Below are positions 44,316-52,643 of a stretch of DNA of 64,000 bases, in pieces. Numbering within the stretch: position 1 is the stretch's first letter; the number at the start of each line of letters is the position of its first letter. Under the pieces are notes generated by a model. The model was not told where the DNA came from. It worked only from the letters and a program-made list of their open reading frames with translations, and searched no databases. Origin of the DNA: Lewinellaceae bacterium (lineage in GTDB: Bacteria > Bacteroidota > Bacteroidia > Chitinophagales > Saprospiraceae); NCBI GenBank assembly GCA_020636105.1, contig JACJYL010000001.1:4632175-4696174 (forward strand). Direction: 5' to 3'. Position numbers and translations under genes: made by a program.

Positions 44316-46337
44316 ATGCGGTTCAATGACCTTCAAATATCGTCAGCAGACTTGCCAAAAGTGACGGAGTTGTTCCTCTATTGGGGCAGGCTCGACGAGA
44401 TCCCTGATATGATTTTCCGTATGCCCAACCTGGTGCACCTGAACCTGGAAGGAAACCGAATTACCGAATTGCCTTGTGCTTTAAAAGATTGTGTCAAGCT
44501 AAAAAAACTGGAACTCGGCACCAATAAAATTGAATCTGCCGAAAGCCTTCAGTTTCTTCCGCCAAATTTAAAAAAGCTGGATTTGAATAATAATAAAATC
44601 GGTGAAATTCCTCCTGCCATAACCCAGCTCAAACACCTCGAAGAATTATGTCTCATTGGTTCTGGCATTTCAAAAATCCCAGGCCACATTAAAAAACTCA
44701 AGGCATTAAAAAAACTTGAATTATTTGATAACGATATAAAAATCATCCCTGTAGCCATTGGCAAGCTGACGAACCTGAGGGAATTATCAGTTGGGAAGAA
44801 CAAACTCACCAAAATCCCGGATGCCCTGGGCTATTGCCAAAAATTGAGCAGTCTTAAAGCGAATGAAAATCGGATCAACGAAGTCAGCAATGCCCTGGAG
44901 GGTTGTGTTGAACTCAATTATCTCGATTTATCTTCCAATAAACTGACCACCCTGCCGGCCGGCCTCAACAGCTGCCTGACCCTACAGACCTTGAAGCTGA
45001 GCCACAATAAATTTACCGCTATACCCGCCTGTATATTGGATATGCAATGGCTTTCAAAATTATTATTAAATAAAAATGGCCTGACGGAGATCGATTTCAG
45101 GCGCCAATGCCGGCGTTTGTCGTTTTTGGATTTGTCGGACAATAAGATCGACACGATAAAAAACCTGCCGGCTTCCCTGGAGTGGCTTCATTTGATCCAC
45201 AACAAACTCGATCATTTTCCACATGCAATACTTGAATGTTCCGGGTTGAAAAATTTATTCATGAGGAATAACCGCATAAAGGAGTTGCCGGAAGGATTAG
45301 GTGTGCTTCAAAATAGTTTGAAAGTGATTGACCTTGCCTTTAATCCTGTAAAGGCAGCACCTGAACAACTCCTCCATTTTAAAGGGTTGGAAGGTGTCTC
45401 AGGATTGACTAAAAAAACGGAAGCACTGGCACTTATTTCTGTTTTAGAGGCTTCCAGGTATCATTTAATAACGGCAAATGAGCATTTTTTTTTCCTGAAC
45501 TTACTTTTGAATCGGAAAAATGAAAGGGGAAGCCCCGGATTAAGCAGCCTGGTCTCCTTTTTAAATGTGAGAAATCCGATTGCCATTCAAAAAGTCCGAA
45601 AATATCTTTATGGTAAGGCAGGCATACCTTTATCAAGAAAAAGACTAAAAAAGGGCGATCAACTGGCTGTTTTGGGCAGCACCAAATTCAACGACGCTGA
45701 ATTACAGGATCGGCTGGGAGCACATGGCATCACCTTTTTAGAAGAAGTAAATGAAAATACCACCCACGTTTTGTTGGGATGGAAAGCGTACGGGTTTTTC
45801 AAGCCTTTATCACCCGAGAGTGTTTTTAGCGGGAAGAAACAGTTCGCCTGGCCGGAAGGAATTTCACAACCCATTGTTTTTTTGAGTGAGCAGCGGCTAT
45901 GGCAGGAGATTTGGCGACTGGAGCAGGCTCATTTACTGGAAAATCCGGATGCCAAAATATTTCAATCCATAAAAGATCTGTTGCTCAGCCGGGAAGAGGT
46001 GAATGTCCGGCTGGGCATTGAACTCCTCAAAGGCGGCGGTATCCCTCAGGAATTTTTGACTTATCTTATGATAACATGGTTAAGGACGGGGTTGAGTGAC
46101 CCCGAACTCAAAAAGGAAGCTTTTCGCCTTTTGTTTCTGAATGTTGAAGATGATTGGAAATTCGTTTTGGAGACCTTCCATAAGGCTTTTCTGGCCATAT
46201 GCATTAGAGATTTGGCAAGGGCCAATGAAGGAGAAGTAGTCCCAACACTGTCCCGTGTGGTAGAAGAAATTAAAAAGTTTCTGCAGGTGAACCACCTGGA
46301 TGTCGGGTTGATAAAAAAAGCTCTATTCAAGAAATGA
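44316..46337 (+). CDS. Leucine-rich repeat protein with BRCT-like domain
   Basis: 673 residues, no signal peptide. Residues ~15-375 are about 14 leucine-rich repeats of the 23-residue bacterial type, such as 'LVHLNLEGNRITELPCAL', 'LKKLDLNNNKIGEIPPAI' and 'LNYLDLSSNKLTTLPAGL'. Residues ~445-530 fit a BRCT fold: 'DQLAVLGSTKFNDAELQDRL', 'HGITFLEEVNENTTHVLLG' (the T-T-H-x-x-x-G core) and a closing 'QRLWQEIWRLE' helix with the conserved Trp. The last 140 residues are helical, HEAT-like. BRCT domains bind DNA ends or phosphopeptides and are rare in bacteria outside DNA ligase. An LRR-BRCT combination suggests a cytoplasmic protein-interaction or DNA-damage-related role. 16 bp after the previous stop. 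Confidence 0.78.
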   Translation: MRFNDLQISSADLPKVTELFLYWGRLDEIPDMIFRMPNLVHLNLEGNRITELPCALKDCVKLKKLELGTNKIESAESLQFLPPNLKKLDLNNNKIGEIPPAITQLKHLEELCLIGSGISKIPGHIKKLKALKKLELFDNDIKIIPVAIGKLTNLRELSVGKNKLTKIPDALGYCQKLSSLKANENRINEVSNALEGCVELNYLDLSSNKLTTLPAGLNSCLTLQTLKLSHNKFTAIPACILDMQWLSKLLLNKNGLTEIDFRRQCRRLSFLDLSDNKIDTIKNLPASLEWLHLIHNKLDHFPHAILECSGLKNLFMRNNRIKELPEGLGVLQNSLKVIDLAFNPVKAAPEQLLHFKGLEGVSGLTKKTEALALISVLEASRYHLITANEHFFFLNLLLNRKNERGSPGLSSLVSFLNVRNPIAIQKVRKYLYGKAGIPLSRKRLKKGDQLAVLGSTKFNDAELQDRLGAHGITFLEEVNENTTHVLLGWKAYGFFKPLSPESVFSGKKQFAWPEGISQPIVFLSEQRLWQEIWRLEQAHLLENPDAKIFQSIKDLLLSREEVNVRLGIELLKGGGIPQEFLTYLMITWLRTGLSDPELKKEAFRLLFLNVEDDWKFVLETFHKAFLAICIRDLARANEGEVVPTLSRVVEEIKKFLQVNHLDVGLIKKALFKK

Positions 46338-46477
46338 ATAGAGCTAACCATAAAAATATAAAGCTATGAAAACTAAAACTTAAGTTCTTTCCCTGTATGC
46401 AATTTTCCTCCTTTGCAAGATAATACATTCAATATCGTAATAATTCCTCAATATTTCAATTTTTTAACGCTTTAATC

Positions 46478-46507
46478 AAAAAAAAGCCACACCCGGGAGA
46501 GTGTGGC
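46478..46507 (-). terminator. Rho-independent terminator (minus strand)
   Basis: Read on the minus strand: GCCACAC, 8-nt loop, GTGTGGC, then eight T residues. It lies 60 bp behind the stop of the minus-strand PepSY-like gene and ends that transcript; in the plus direction the flank is not T-rich, so it is one-directional. Confidence 0.85.
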
Positions 46508-46566
46508 CGATGAAAAATTGCTATTACACTATTTTTAATTCCAGTTTGGATTCTAGCTTTATATCC

Positions 46567-47334
46567 TTACGGACGTGAAAACAGGAATTCGCCGGTGGCT
46601 GTATCGAATACCAGAATCAGGGGTCCATTTTCGGTGCGGAAGAAGACCAATGTTTTTTCGGGACGCTCGCAAGCTACCTTGAATTCTGCATCGGGATAAT
46701 TTTCAGTAATGTAACCAGCGATGACTTCGGAGAGATCCTGCTGTTCAATGCGCATGCAGTGGCGCAGGCAATGGAACAAAGGTGTTCTTTCTTCAATAAA
46801 AGTACCGTCGGCATCAAAAACGATAATTACCGGGCCTTCTACCAGAACAATATAGTTATCATCTCTCAGTTTGGCACGTCTGATCTCGCTGTCGGGATAG
46901 TTTTCAGTGATGTAGTCGGTAATGGCTGTAGGAAGGTCAGCTACGTCCACCAGTTCACCCCAGTTCAGGCCATGATGACAAGGGCCGTGTGGGCCATTGG
47001 GGCCGAAAGGACCGTTGGGACCGAATGGGCCACGAAACATGAGCGGCCTTCCGTTGCGGTTGAAGAAAGCCACATCTCCGTCGCCAAAACGGCATTCGTA
47101 TCCTCTGTTGGGCACTTCAAAGGCTTCTTCCACAAAAGTGTCAAAAAAGTAATCATCGATATACTCTTTAACGGTCAGGGGCAATTCGGCGGGTTCAATA
47201 CTTTGGGCGTTTTCAGCGAAAGCGATCTCCTGGATCATCACATCGTCGGCAAGCTCTTCATTGTCTTTCTGGCAGGCTACGAATGTCAAACTCAGGGCAG
47301 CGGTGGTAATCAGGAAAAAAAATAACCTTTTCAT
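46567..47334 (-). CDS. PepSY-like (DUF2874) lipoprotein
   Basis: 255 residues; signal 'RLFFFLITTAALSLTFVAC' with lipobox FVAC. Three PepSY-like units are seen: 'LPLTVKEYIDDYFFDTFVEE', 'LPTAITDYITENYPDSEIRR' and 'LSEVIAGYITENYPDAEFKV', each followed by a beta hairpin that ends in 'VFDADGTFIEE' or 'VFDTATGEFLF'. Between unit 1 and 2 is a Gly/Pro-rich linker (RGPFGPNGPFGPNGPHGP). Family members (putative beta-lactamase-inhibitor-like, PepSY-like) are periplasmic and of unknown role. It is transcribed alone with its own terminator. Confidence 0.85.
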   Translation of the reverse strand: MKRLFFFLITTAALSLTFVACQKDNEELADDVMIQEIAFAENAQSIEPAELPLTVKEYIDDYFFDTFVEEAFEVPNRGYECRFGDGDVAFFNRNGRPLMFRGPFGPNGPFGPNGPHGPCHHGLNWGELVDVADLPTAITDYITENYPDSEIRRAKLRDDNYIVLVEGPVIIVFDADGTFIEERTPLFHCLRHCMRIEQQDLSEVIAGYITENYPDAEFKVACERPEKTLVFFRTENGPLILVFDTATGEFLFSRP

Positions 47335-47481
47335 AATTTTGTAGATTGTTTTGTTTAAAAATTGAATAGGAAGATTCAGGTACCTTTCCCTCTTATGGTG
47401 TTCAAGGGGATAAAAAGGTTGCCTGACTATTTAATTTTTTAATTTCCGAGACAAAATCTTTTAAGCAACGCCCAACGAATA

Positions 47482-47596
47482 AACCAGCGACCAGCAAAAA
47501 GCCACCAGCAACGAGTAACCAGTAACGAGCCACCAGTAACCAGCAACGAGTAACCAGTACCGAGCCACCAGCAACCAGCAACCAGTAACGAGCAAC
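47482..47596. repeat. Heptamer tandem repeat array 1 (ACCAGCA / ACGAGTA)
   Basis: About 15 degenerate copies of a 7-bp unit of the form A-C-C/G-A-G-C/T-A in direct order. The same words recur at 48980-49021 and 49350-49405. The IS3 element is inserted in this array. A minus-strand frame over it (Trp-Leu-Leu-Val heptads) is an artefact of the repeat. Confidence 0.8.
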
Positions 47597-47638
47597 TGTC
47601 ATTGCCTAAAATAGCTTGACCAAAAAAGTCAACTAAAC

Positions 47639-48061
47639 ATGGCAAACAAAAATAACAAAAAGTTTCAAAAACAACCAAATAGCAATAGGACTTTCAGTGA
47701 ATCCTTTAAAAGGAGCAAAGTTAAAGACCTGGTTTCAAGACGAATAAAGGTACGAGATATATGTGAGCTATATGAAGTATCACGAACAAGTGTATATAAA
47801 TGGATATATTTGTATTCTGACAGTACAAAAGAAGTAAAGACAGTAGTACAAATGGAAAGTGAAGCACAAAAGACGAAAATATTAATGCAACGATTGTCCG
47901 AATATGAACGCATAATCGGACAAAAACAGATGACAATAGATCTCTTGGAGAAGGGGTACGAGTTTGCGAGTGAAGATCTGGGTTATGATGTAAAAAAAAA
48001 GTACGTACTCCAACCCTGGAATGGTTCCGAAAACACCCTGACGAACACGGATATAAAATGA
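47639..48061 (+). CDS. IS3-family transposase OrfA
   Basis: 140 residues. Helix-turn-helix 'VKDLVSRRIKVRDICELYEV' plus 'SRTSVYKWIYLYSDST', followed by a coiled-coil ('LMQRLSEYERIIGQKQMTID'). It binds the terminal repeats. A run of nine A at 47992-48000 contains the slippery heptamer A AAA AAG, after which the 0 frame gives only about 20 unconserved residues before its stop, which overlaps the orfB ATG. Confidence 0.92.
   Translation: MANKNNKKFQKQPNSNRTFSESFKRSKVKDLVSRRIKVRDICELYEVSRTSVYKWIYLYSDSTKEVKTVVQMESEAQKTKILMQRLSEYERIIGQKQMTIDLLEKGYEFASEDLGYDVKKKYVLQPWNGSENTLTNTDIK
47995..48001 (+). promoter_or_regulatory. Programmed -1 frameshift site (A AAA AAG)
   Basis: In the orfA frame the codons are GTA AAA AAA AAG TAC; slipping back one base enters the orfB frame, which is open from 47989 and reads VRTPTLEWFRKHPDEHGYK up to the orfB ATG. 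An OrfAB fusion of about 434 residues would result, as in other IS3 elements. Confidence 0.8.
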
Positions 48062-48942
48062 AGACATTATACAGTTTATCGGGGATCAGCAAACAAGGGC
48101 ATATGGATGCCCTGAAACGGGAACGAGAGCAATTATTAAAAGCTCCCCTTTACATAGGTTTTATTGAGGAGATTAGGGAGATGCATCCGGGGATGGGCCT
48201 GCGCAAGATATATGAACAGTTCGAACCAGAAGGCATTGGACGGGATGCTTTTATAATATTAGGTTTACGCGAAGGCTATCGTTTACGGGCCTTAGAAAGT
48301 CCCTATAAGACTACTTACAGCGATAAGGGAAGTCAATATGGTAATGTACTGATAGGAAAGAGGTTTACAAATGTCAACCAATTATGGGTTAGTGACCTTT
48401 TTTATTTTCCATTAGGGGGACAGCATTATTACGTTGTATTAATAATGGATGTTTATTCTCGACGGATCATAGGATATTCGGTTTCTGACAATATGCGGTC
48501 AGAGAATAATATTGCTGCATTAACAATGGCACTCAACCTCAGAGGCATTGATGATTATAATAATGAGTTGATTCATCATTCTGACAGAGGTTCGCAATAT
48601 ACGAGTACTGATTATACGAACTTACTTAAATCCTATGGCATAAGGATCAGTATGTGTACTAACGTACTTGAAAATGCACATTGCGAGCGGGCAAATGGAA
48701 CCATAAAAAATGAATACCTCAAAAGGTGGAGTATCCAAAATTTTGGACAGTTAAAGAAACGAGTAGCCATGGCTGTTGAAAACTACAACAACCGTTTACA
48801 CAATTCTTTAAAGATGACACCAATGGTTTATGAAACATATATCAAAGACCTAAAGGAAAAAGAAAGACCCGAAATGGAAGTCTTTACAATAAACAAAATG
48901 TTAGATAATCCAATGCAACTTGAATTACAATTTGATTTATAA
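48058..48942 (+). CDS. IS3-family transposase OrfB (DDE integrase core)
   Basis: 294 residues. DDE residues: 'LWVSDLFYFPLGGQHYYV' (first Asp), 'LIHHSDRGSQYTSTDYTNLL' (second Asp) and 'NVLENAHCERANGTIKNEYL' (Glu). The spacing (second Asp to Glu about 35) fits rve-type cores. The annotated ATG 48058 overlaps the orfA stop; the active product is more likely the OrfAB frameshift fusion. Confidence 0.93.
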   Translation: MKTLYSLSGISKQGHMDALKREREQLLKAPLYIGFIEEIREMHPGMGLRKIYEQFEPEGIGRDAFIILGLREGYRLRALESPYKTTYSDKGSQYGNVLIGKRFTNVNQLWVSDLFYFPLGGQHYYVVLIMDVYSRRIIGYSVSDNMRSENNIAALTMALNLRGIDDYNNELIHHSDRGSQYTSTDYTNLLKSYGIRISMCTNVLENAHCERANGTIKNEYLKRWSIQNFGQLKKRVAMAVENYNNRLHNSLKMTPMVYETYIKDLKEKERPEMEVFTINKMLDNPMQLELQFDL

Positions 48943-48979
48943 TTAACTAAAATTGGTCAAGCTATTTTAGGCATTGACA

Positions 48980-49021
48980 AACCAGCAACGAGTAACCAGT
49001 AACAAGCACCCAGCAACCAGC
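48980..49021. repeat. Heptamer repeat array 1, right part
   Basis: Continuation of the ACCAGCA/ACGAGTA array on the other side of the IS, six units, ending exactly at the stop codon of the minus-strand lipoprotein gene. Confidence 0.7.
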
Positions 49022-49318
49022 TTACCGCTGAATGGGAATTTTTCTGCGCAAACGCTCCTCTTCGGCCCTGCGCTCTGAAAGAATGGAATCGATGCTCTCC
49101 TGTACGGATTTTTCAAAACGGGCATCGCACAGGCTATCCAGGATGGGACTGAGTTCCAGCACTTTTACTTTATATAAGGTATCAATGGCCCTGCGTTCCT
49201 GGTAGCTCAGTTTGATTTGGGTTCGGTTCTTACTGTCGTCACAGGCTGAAAACAGCAGTGTTCCCGAAATACAAAAGACAAGGCAATAAATAGCAGGAAA
49301 TTTTTTATCTAAACGCAT
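49022..49318 (-). CDS. Small lipoprotein of unknown function
   Basis: 98 residues; signal 'FPAIYCLVFCISGTLLFSAC' with lipobox FSAC, then a charged helical region ('LSYQERRAIDTLYKVKVLEL', 'RFEKSVQESIDSILSERRAE'). No family recognised. A short, highly charged, helical lipoprotein with the layout of envelope linker proteins. It is downstream of lptB on the same strand, with a heptamer array between. Confidence 0.7.
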   Translation of the reverse strand: MRLDKKFPAIYCLVFCISGTLLFSACDDSKNRTQIKLSYQERRAIDTLYKVKVLELSPILDSLCDARFEKSVQESIDSILSERRAEEERLRRKIPIQR

Positions 49319-49349
49319 GGTTCACTATAATCTTTGAATCCAAAATTTA

Positions 49350-49405
49350 CAACCAGCAACGAGTAACCAGCAACCAGCAACGAGTAACCAGCAACCAGCA
49401 ACCAG
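49350..49405. repeat. Heptamer repeat array 2
   Basis: About eight units of the same ACCAGCA/ACGAGTA family, ending directly at the stop codon of lptB (minus strand). A short trace (AACCAACAACCAGC at 51001) stands at the end of the lipoprotein gene at 51018, too. Confidence 0.75.
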
Positions 49406-50158
49406 CTACCTCTCCTCATCCACATCAATCACCTTTTTTCTCAGCTCAAAATGTTTGCCCAGGTAAACCTTTCGAACCATTTCATCTGCTGCAAGCTCCT
49501 CGGCTGTTCCCGATTTCAGGATACTTCCTTCAAACATGAGATACGCCCGGTCGGTGATGGAAAGCGTCTCCTGTACGTTGTGGTCGGTGATGAGAATACC
49601 GATATTTTTGGTTTTTAATTTCGCAACGATATACTGGATATCTTCCACAGCGATGGGGTCGATCCCGGCGAAGGGTTCATCCAGTAAAATGAAATTGGGA
49701 TTGGTGGCCAGGGATCTTGCTATTTCGGTTCTGCGACGTTCGCCTCCCGATAACATGTCACCATGGCTTTTGCGTACTTTTTCCAGTCCGAATTCATCGA
49801 TCAGGGACTCGAGTTTTTCCTTTTGTTCGCTTTTGGACAAATCCGTCATTTCCAGGATGGCCATGATGTTGTCTTCCACACTTAATTTTCGAAATACGGA
49901 CGGCTCTTGCGGCAGGTAACCGATGCCTTTTCGCGCCCGCTTGTACATCGGCAGATCGGTGATCTCCTCATCATCGATAAAAACTTCTCCTTCATTGGGT
50001 TTGATGAATCCAACTACCATATAAAAGGAAGTGGTTTTGCCTGCCCCGTTAGGTCCCAGCAAACCGACGATCTCCCCACGGTTGACTTCAATGGAAACCC
50101 CGCGAACGACTTCGCGTTTGCCATATACTTTCACTAAATTTTCAGCCCTTAATTTCAT
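49406..50158 (-). CDS. lptB: LPS export ABC transporter ATPase LptB
   Basis: 250 residues. Walker A 'VGLLGPNGAGKTTSFYMVVG', Q-loop 'GIGYLPQEPSVFRKLSVEDN', signature 'DMLSGGERRRTEIARSLATN', Walker B 'FILLDEPFAGIDPIAVEDIQ', switch 'ILITDHNVQETLSITDRAYL'. These are the specific LptB sequences (YLPQEPSVFRKL, LDEPFAGIDPIAVxDIQ). The protein powers LPS extraction from the inner membrane together with LptFG and LptC, none of which is in the window. The C-terminal extension 'YLGKHFELRKKVIDVDEER' is slightly longer than in E. coli. Confidence 0.95.
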   Translation of the reverse strand: MKLRAENLVKVYGKREVVRGVSIEVNRGEIVGLLGPNGAGKTTSFYMVVGFIKPNEGEVFIDDEEITDLPMYKRARKGIGYLPQEPSVFRKLSVEDNIMAILEMTDLSKSEQKEKLESLIDEFGLEKVRKSHGDMLSGGERRRTEIARSLATNPNFILLDEPFAGIDPIAVEDIQYIVAKLKTKNIGILITDHNVQETLSITDRAYLMFEGSILKSGTAEELAADEMVRKVYLGKHFELRKKVIDVDEER

Positions 50159-50217
50159 TCATTCCTGTTTGTCCTGAAATATTTGTTTCCGAAACGCCCC
50201 AAATCCTGCTCTCTGCA

Positions 50218-50955
50218 TCAATCTACATAAACAATCTTTCTCAAAAACCTGAATCCCAGCGTCACTTCAAACGTTTGGTTTCTGATCTTACGTTCGGCAA
50301 TCGTTCTTTGTTGCCCGGTATATGGATCAGTAACGTTTGGAATGGCCGGTTGCATATATTGGTTGGAAAAATCAGGATTGTAGGTAAATTCCAGCATCAT
50401 CCCGAAAAATTCGGAAATTTCAAATTCAAGACCGCCCCCTGCGATAAGCCCGTAATTGATGTCACGGATGAAGGTCGGATCATCAAAAGGATAAATGGCG
50501 TAGCCCGGGTTGAGGGCATTGAAATCAGAATACTCTGACAGGTTGGTGTTTATGGTATAATCCAGCCGTATACCCAGCAGGTAAAAGAATTTGCTACTCA
50601 GACCGAATTCGAATTTTTGCTTCATCCCGGCAGAAAGCACAGCATTGTTGAATAAAAATTCCCTCGCCGGTGGACGGGTATAATTGCCACTGAAAGGGTT
50701 GATGTAAAGCCTGTTGCGCAAAGCACTTCCTTTTACATGATATCCTACTTGCGCAAATACAGCAAACTGGTTATCTTCCGATAAACTTTCGATAAACAGA
50801 TCTCCGTGGTATTTAAACAAAGGATCCTGTTCAAATCCGTTCCAGTTCTGAAACCCGACGCACAGGCCTCCTTTTACTCCAAAAAAGTAACCTCCCTGTC
50901 CCAGGGCCATTCCCCCCAGGGCAATGAATAACGTTAGCGTAATAATTTTTTTCAT
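50218..50955 (-). CDS. Outer-membrane beta-barrel protein
   Basis: 245 residues with signal 'KIITLTLFIALGGMALGQ'. Alternating strands: 'GYFFGVKGGLCVGFQNWNGF', 'NQFAVFAQVGYHVKGSALRN', 'YGLIAGGGLEFEISEFFGMM' and end strand 'FEVTLGFRFLRKIVYVD'. This is the pattern of small 8-10 stranded OmpA/PorT-like barrels of Bacteroidota. Lies 60 bp upstream of lptB and the two may be one transcript. Ligand unknown. Confidence 0.78.
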   Translation of the reverse strand: MKKIITLTLFIALGGMALGQGGYFFGVKGGLCVGFQNWNGFEQDPLFKYHGDLFIESLSEDNQFAVFAQVGYHVKGSALRNRLYINPFSGNYTRPPAREFLFNNAVLSAGMKQKFEFGLSSKFFYLLGIRLDYTINTNLSEYSDFNALNPGYAIYPFDDPTFIRDINYGLIAGGGLEFEISEFFGMMLEFTYNPDFSNQYMQPAIPNVTDPYTGQQRTIAERKIRNQTFEVTLGFRFLRKIVYVD

Positions 50956-51017
50956 TCGTCTAAAATAGATTTTAGCTTAAAATATATAATCACACTTAGC
51001 AAACCAACAACCAGCTC

Positions 51018-51977
51018 TTAATGCTTCTTCATCCATTCCAATATGGCCTGCGTATTTTTTGCCGCGATATCCTCCGGTAAATTTACCTTTTTGTATTCTT
51101 CCAGATCAAATGCCAGCGGGGTCTTATTTTCATCTTTCATTCTAATGACAAGGTAGCGGTTATTTCGGGCACTTTTAGGAATATTGGTGTCTAGTTCCGC
51201 CGGCTCGGACAGCAGAGGATTGATCGAAAATTCGCTCTTATCAAAATCATATCGGGGAATCAGACACTGGGTGCCGCCGTTGGTCGTCGGAAAAAGGAAA
51301 AGCGAGGCAAAAGAGGTTTCACTCAGGGCGTATTCCGAAAAAGGCAAAACACTTTTGGGTGCACTGGGGTCACGCAGGTCAAAGGCAAAGGTGCCCTCAT
51401 CAAAAGCATACCCGATCAGGAATTGTTCCCATACCTCTACCCGCTGAATCATCCCTGATTGTGCATCTTCTCCATATCGTTCGGAAAGGTATTTTGGTTT
51501 CAGGGCAGGCAACAATTTTTTGGCCTCCAGGTCATAGCAATACACACGATCAAAACCGCGAATGCCCAATAAGTTGCTGGCATTATTGTAATTGATCCGC
51601 GCCAGGTAATAAGGGTAATCAGGAGAGTTGTTGACGGGAAGGGTGATCCTGTCTGCCTGTTCGCAGGTTTCGCTGTTGAAAAGTACCAATATGCGGTGAC
51701 TGTCTCCATATTCGTTATCGTAAGTCGTTGAATCAGCCATGATGTAGGCGATCAGGTTTTTTTCGGGCAGTACGAGTTTGTTGCCTTCTAAAACATTGCC
51801 CCTGATGGGACAGTCCCGGTTGGTATAGGCATCCGGATTGGAGGAATCATCCATAACGGAAGTGGAGTCCGCCTGTGAATTTTCAGTGTCTGTGTTTCCT
51901 GTTGAAGGAGTGTCTCCGCCACAGCCCATTAGAAAGATCAGACCAATTTGAAACAGAGTCAGAAATATTTTTCTCAT
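51018..51977 (-). CDS. Lipoprotein of unknown function (propeller-like)
   Basis: 319 residues; signal 'FLTLFQIGLIFLMGC' with lipobox LMGC, then a Ser/Thr/Asp-rich linker ('DTPSTGNTDTENSQADSTSV'). The rest is beta-rich with repeated 'YDLEAKKLLPALKP' / 'FAFDLRDPSAPKSVLPF' segments that resemble weak propeller blades. No family named. A 200-bp gap with divergent BlaI promoter lies upstream. Confidence 0.65.
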   Translation of the reverse strand: MRKIFLTLFQIGLIFLMGCGGDTPSTGNTDTENSQADSTSVMDDSSNPDAYTNRDCPIRGNVLEGNKLVLPEKNLIAYIMADSTTYDNEYGDSHRILVLFNSETCEQADRITLPVNNSPDYPYYLARINYNNASNLLGIRGFDRVYCYDLEAKKLLPALKPKYLSERYGEDAQSGMIQRVEVWEQFLIGYAFDEGTFAFDLRDPSAPKSVLPFSEYALSETSFASLFLFPTTNGGTQCLIPRYDFDKSEFSINPLLSEPAELDTNIPKSARNNRYLVIRMKDENKTPLAFDLEEYKKVNLPEDIAAKNTQAILEWMKKH

Positions 51978-52130
51978 AATAATTAATGTTTATGCATTTT
52001 TCTTTGGTTGACGCTTGTCCTTGTACAATACAAAGGTAAACTTAAAACTTTGAATAGGATAAAAAGCCGGATTTTACTTTAACGGTTAACGGTTCTGAAA
52101 TTGTTATAAATATGTTAAAAAATGTTCAAA

Positions 52131-52203
52131 TACGAAACTTCTCGTATGTAAATTTGCATTTACGAAGAGTTTCGTATAAGTTTGTCCTACGAAAAAATTC
52201 GTA
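52131..52203 (+). promoter_or_regulatory. BlaI operator-promoter: three TACGAA-N4-TTCGTA dyads
   Basis: TACGAAACTTCTCGTA (52131-52146, one mismatch), TACGAAGAGTTTCGTA (52161-52176) and TACGAAAAAATTCGTA (52188-52203) share the same dyad, spaced 30 and 27 bp. TTTG at 52153-52156 and TAAGTTTG at 52177-52184 form a Bacteroidota promoter with a 20-bp spacer in which dyad 2 sits exactly; dyad 3 covers the start of transcription. TAAATTTG at 52149-52156 may be a second -7 box. Autorepression by the BlaI protein is the natural reading. Confidence 0.8.
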
Positions 52204-52217
52204 ATTCATCAATTGCA

Positions 52218-52625
52218 ATGCATCATTCAATGAATATATTACCCAAACCTACAGAGTCCGAACTTGAGATCTTACAATTGTTGTGGGAGCACGGGCCTTC
52301 TACGGTGCGGTTTATCAACGATAAGCTCAATATTTCACGTGAAGTTGGATATACCACGAGTTTGAAACTTATGCAGATCATGCACGAAAAAGGGCTCGTT
52401 GAACGCAATACCGATTCGCGCACCCATATTTATACCGCATTGGTAACCAAGCGGGAGACCCGGGGCCGACTGTTGAACCAGTTTCTGGACAAAGCATTCA
52501 GCGGTTCCGCTATGGAACTCGTGATGCAGGCTCTTGGCAACCACAAGGCTTCCCAGGATGAGCTGGATGAGATCAAAGCACTCATTGCCAGGATCGAAGA
52601 AGAGCAGGAAGGGGAGATTAAGTAA
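52218..52625 (+). CDS. BlaI/MecI family transcriptional repressor
   Basis: 135 residues from ATG 52218 (ATG 52230 is possible too; a TTG at 52182 lies within the promoter). Winged helix: 'PTESELEILQLLWEHGPSTV', 'ISREVGYTTSLKLMQIMHEK' and 'LVERNTDSRTHIYTALVTKR', then the dimer helices 'LLNQFLDKAFSGSAMELVMQ'. The family represses its own operon until a membrane M56 protease partner cuts it. The gene is 18 bp upstream of the M56 gene. Three matching operators precede it. Confidence 0.93.
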   Translation: MHHSMNILPKPTESELEILQLLWEHGPSTVRFINDKLNISREVGYTTSLKLMQIMHEKGLVERNTDSRTHIYTALVTKRETRGRLLNQFLDKAFSGSAMELVMQALGNHKASQDELDEIKALIARIEEEQEGEIK

Positions 52626-52643
52626 AAAACAAAAAGACAGATC

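Larger units (their letters stand above)
47597..48979 (+). mobile_element. Complete IS3-family insertion sequence, 1383 bp
   Basis: The 27-bp terminal inverted repeats (47597-47623 and 48953-48979) match at 26 positions, begin TGTCA and end TGACA as in the IS3 family, and are flanked by a 3-bp direct duplication AAC (47594-47596, 48980-48982). Inside are orfA and orfB with a canonical frameshift site. The element looks intact and recent. Its target was a heptamer repeat array. Confidence 0.93.

Noticed and set aside
47402..47678. Minus-strand frames with Trp-Leu-Leu-Val repeats
   Set aside because: They are translations of the heptamer DNA array, with no start context or conserved domain.
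47482..49407. CRISPR-like reading of the repeat arrays
   Set aside because: The unit is 7 bp without spacers and no cas genes are present.
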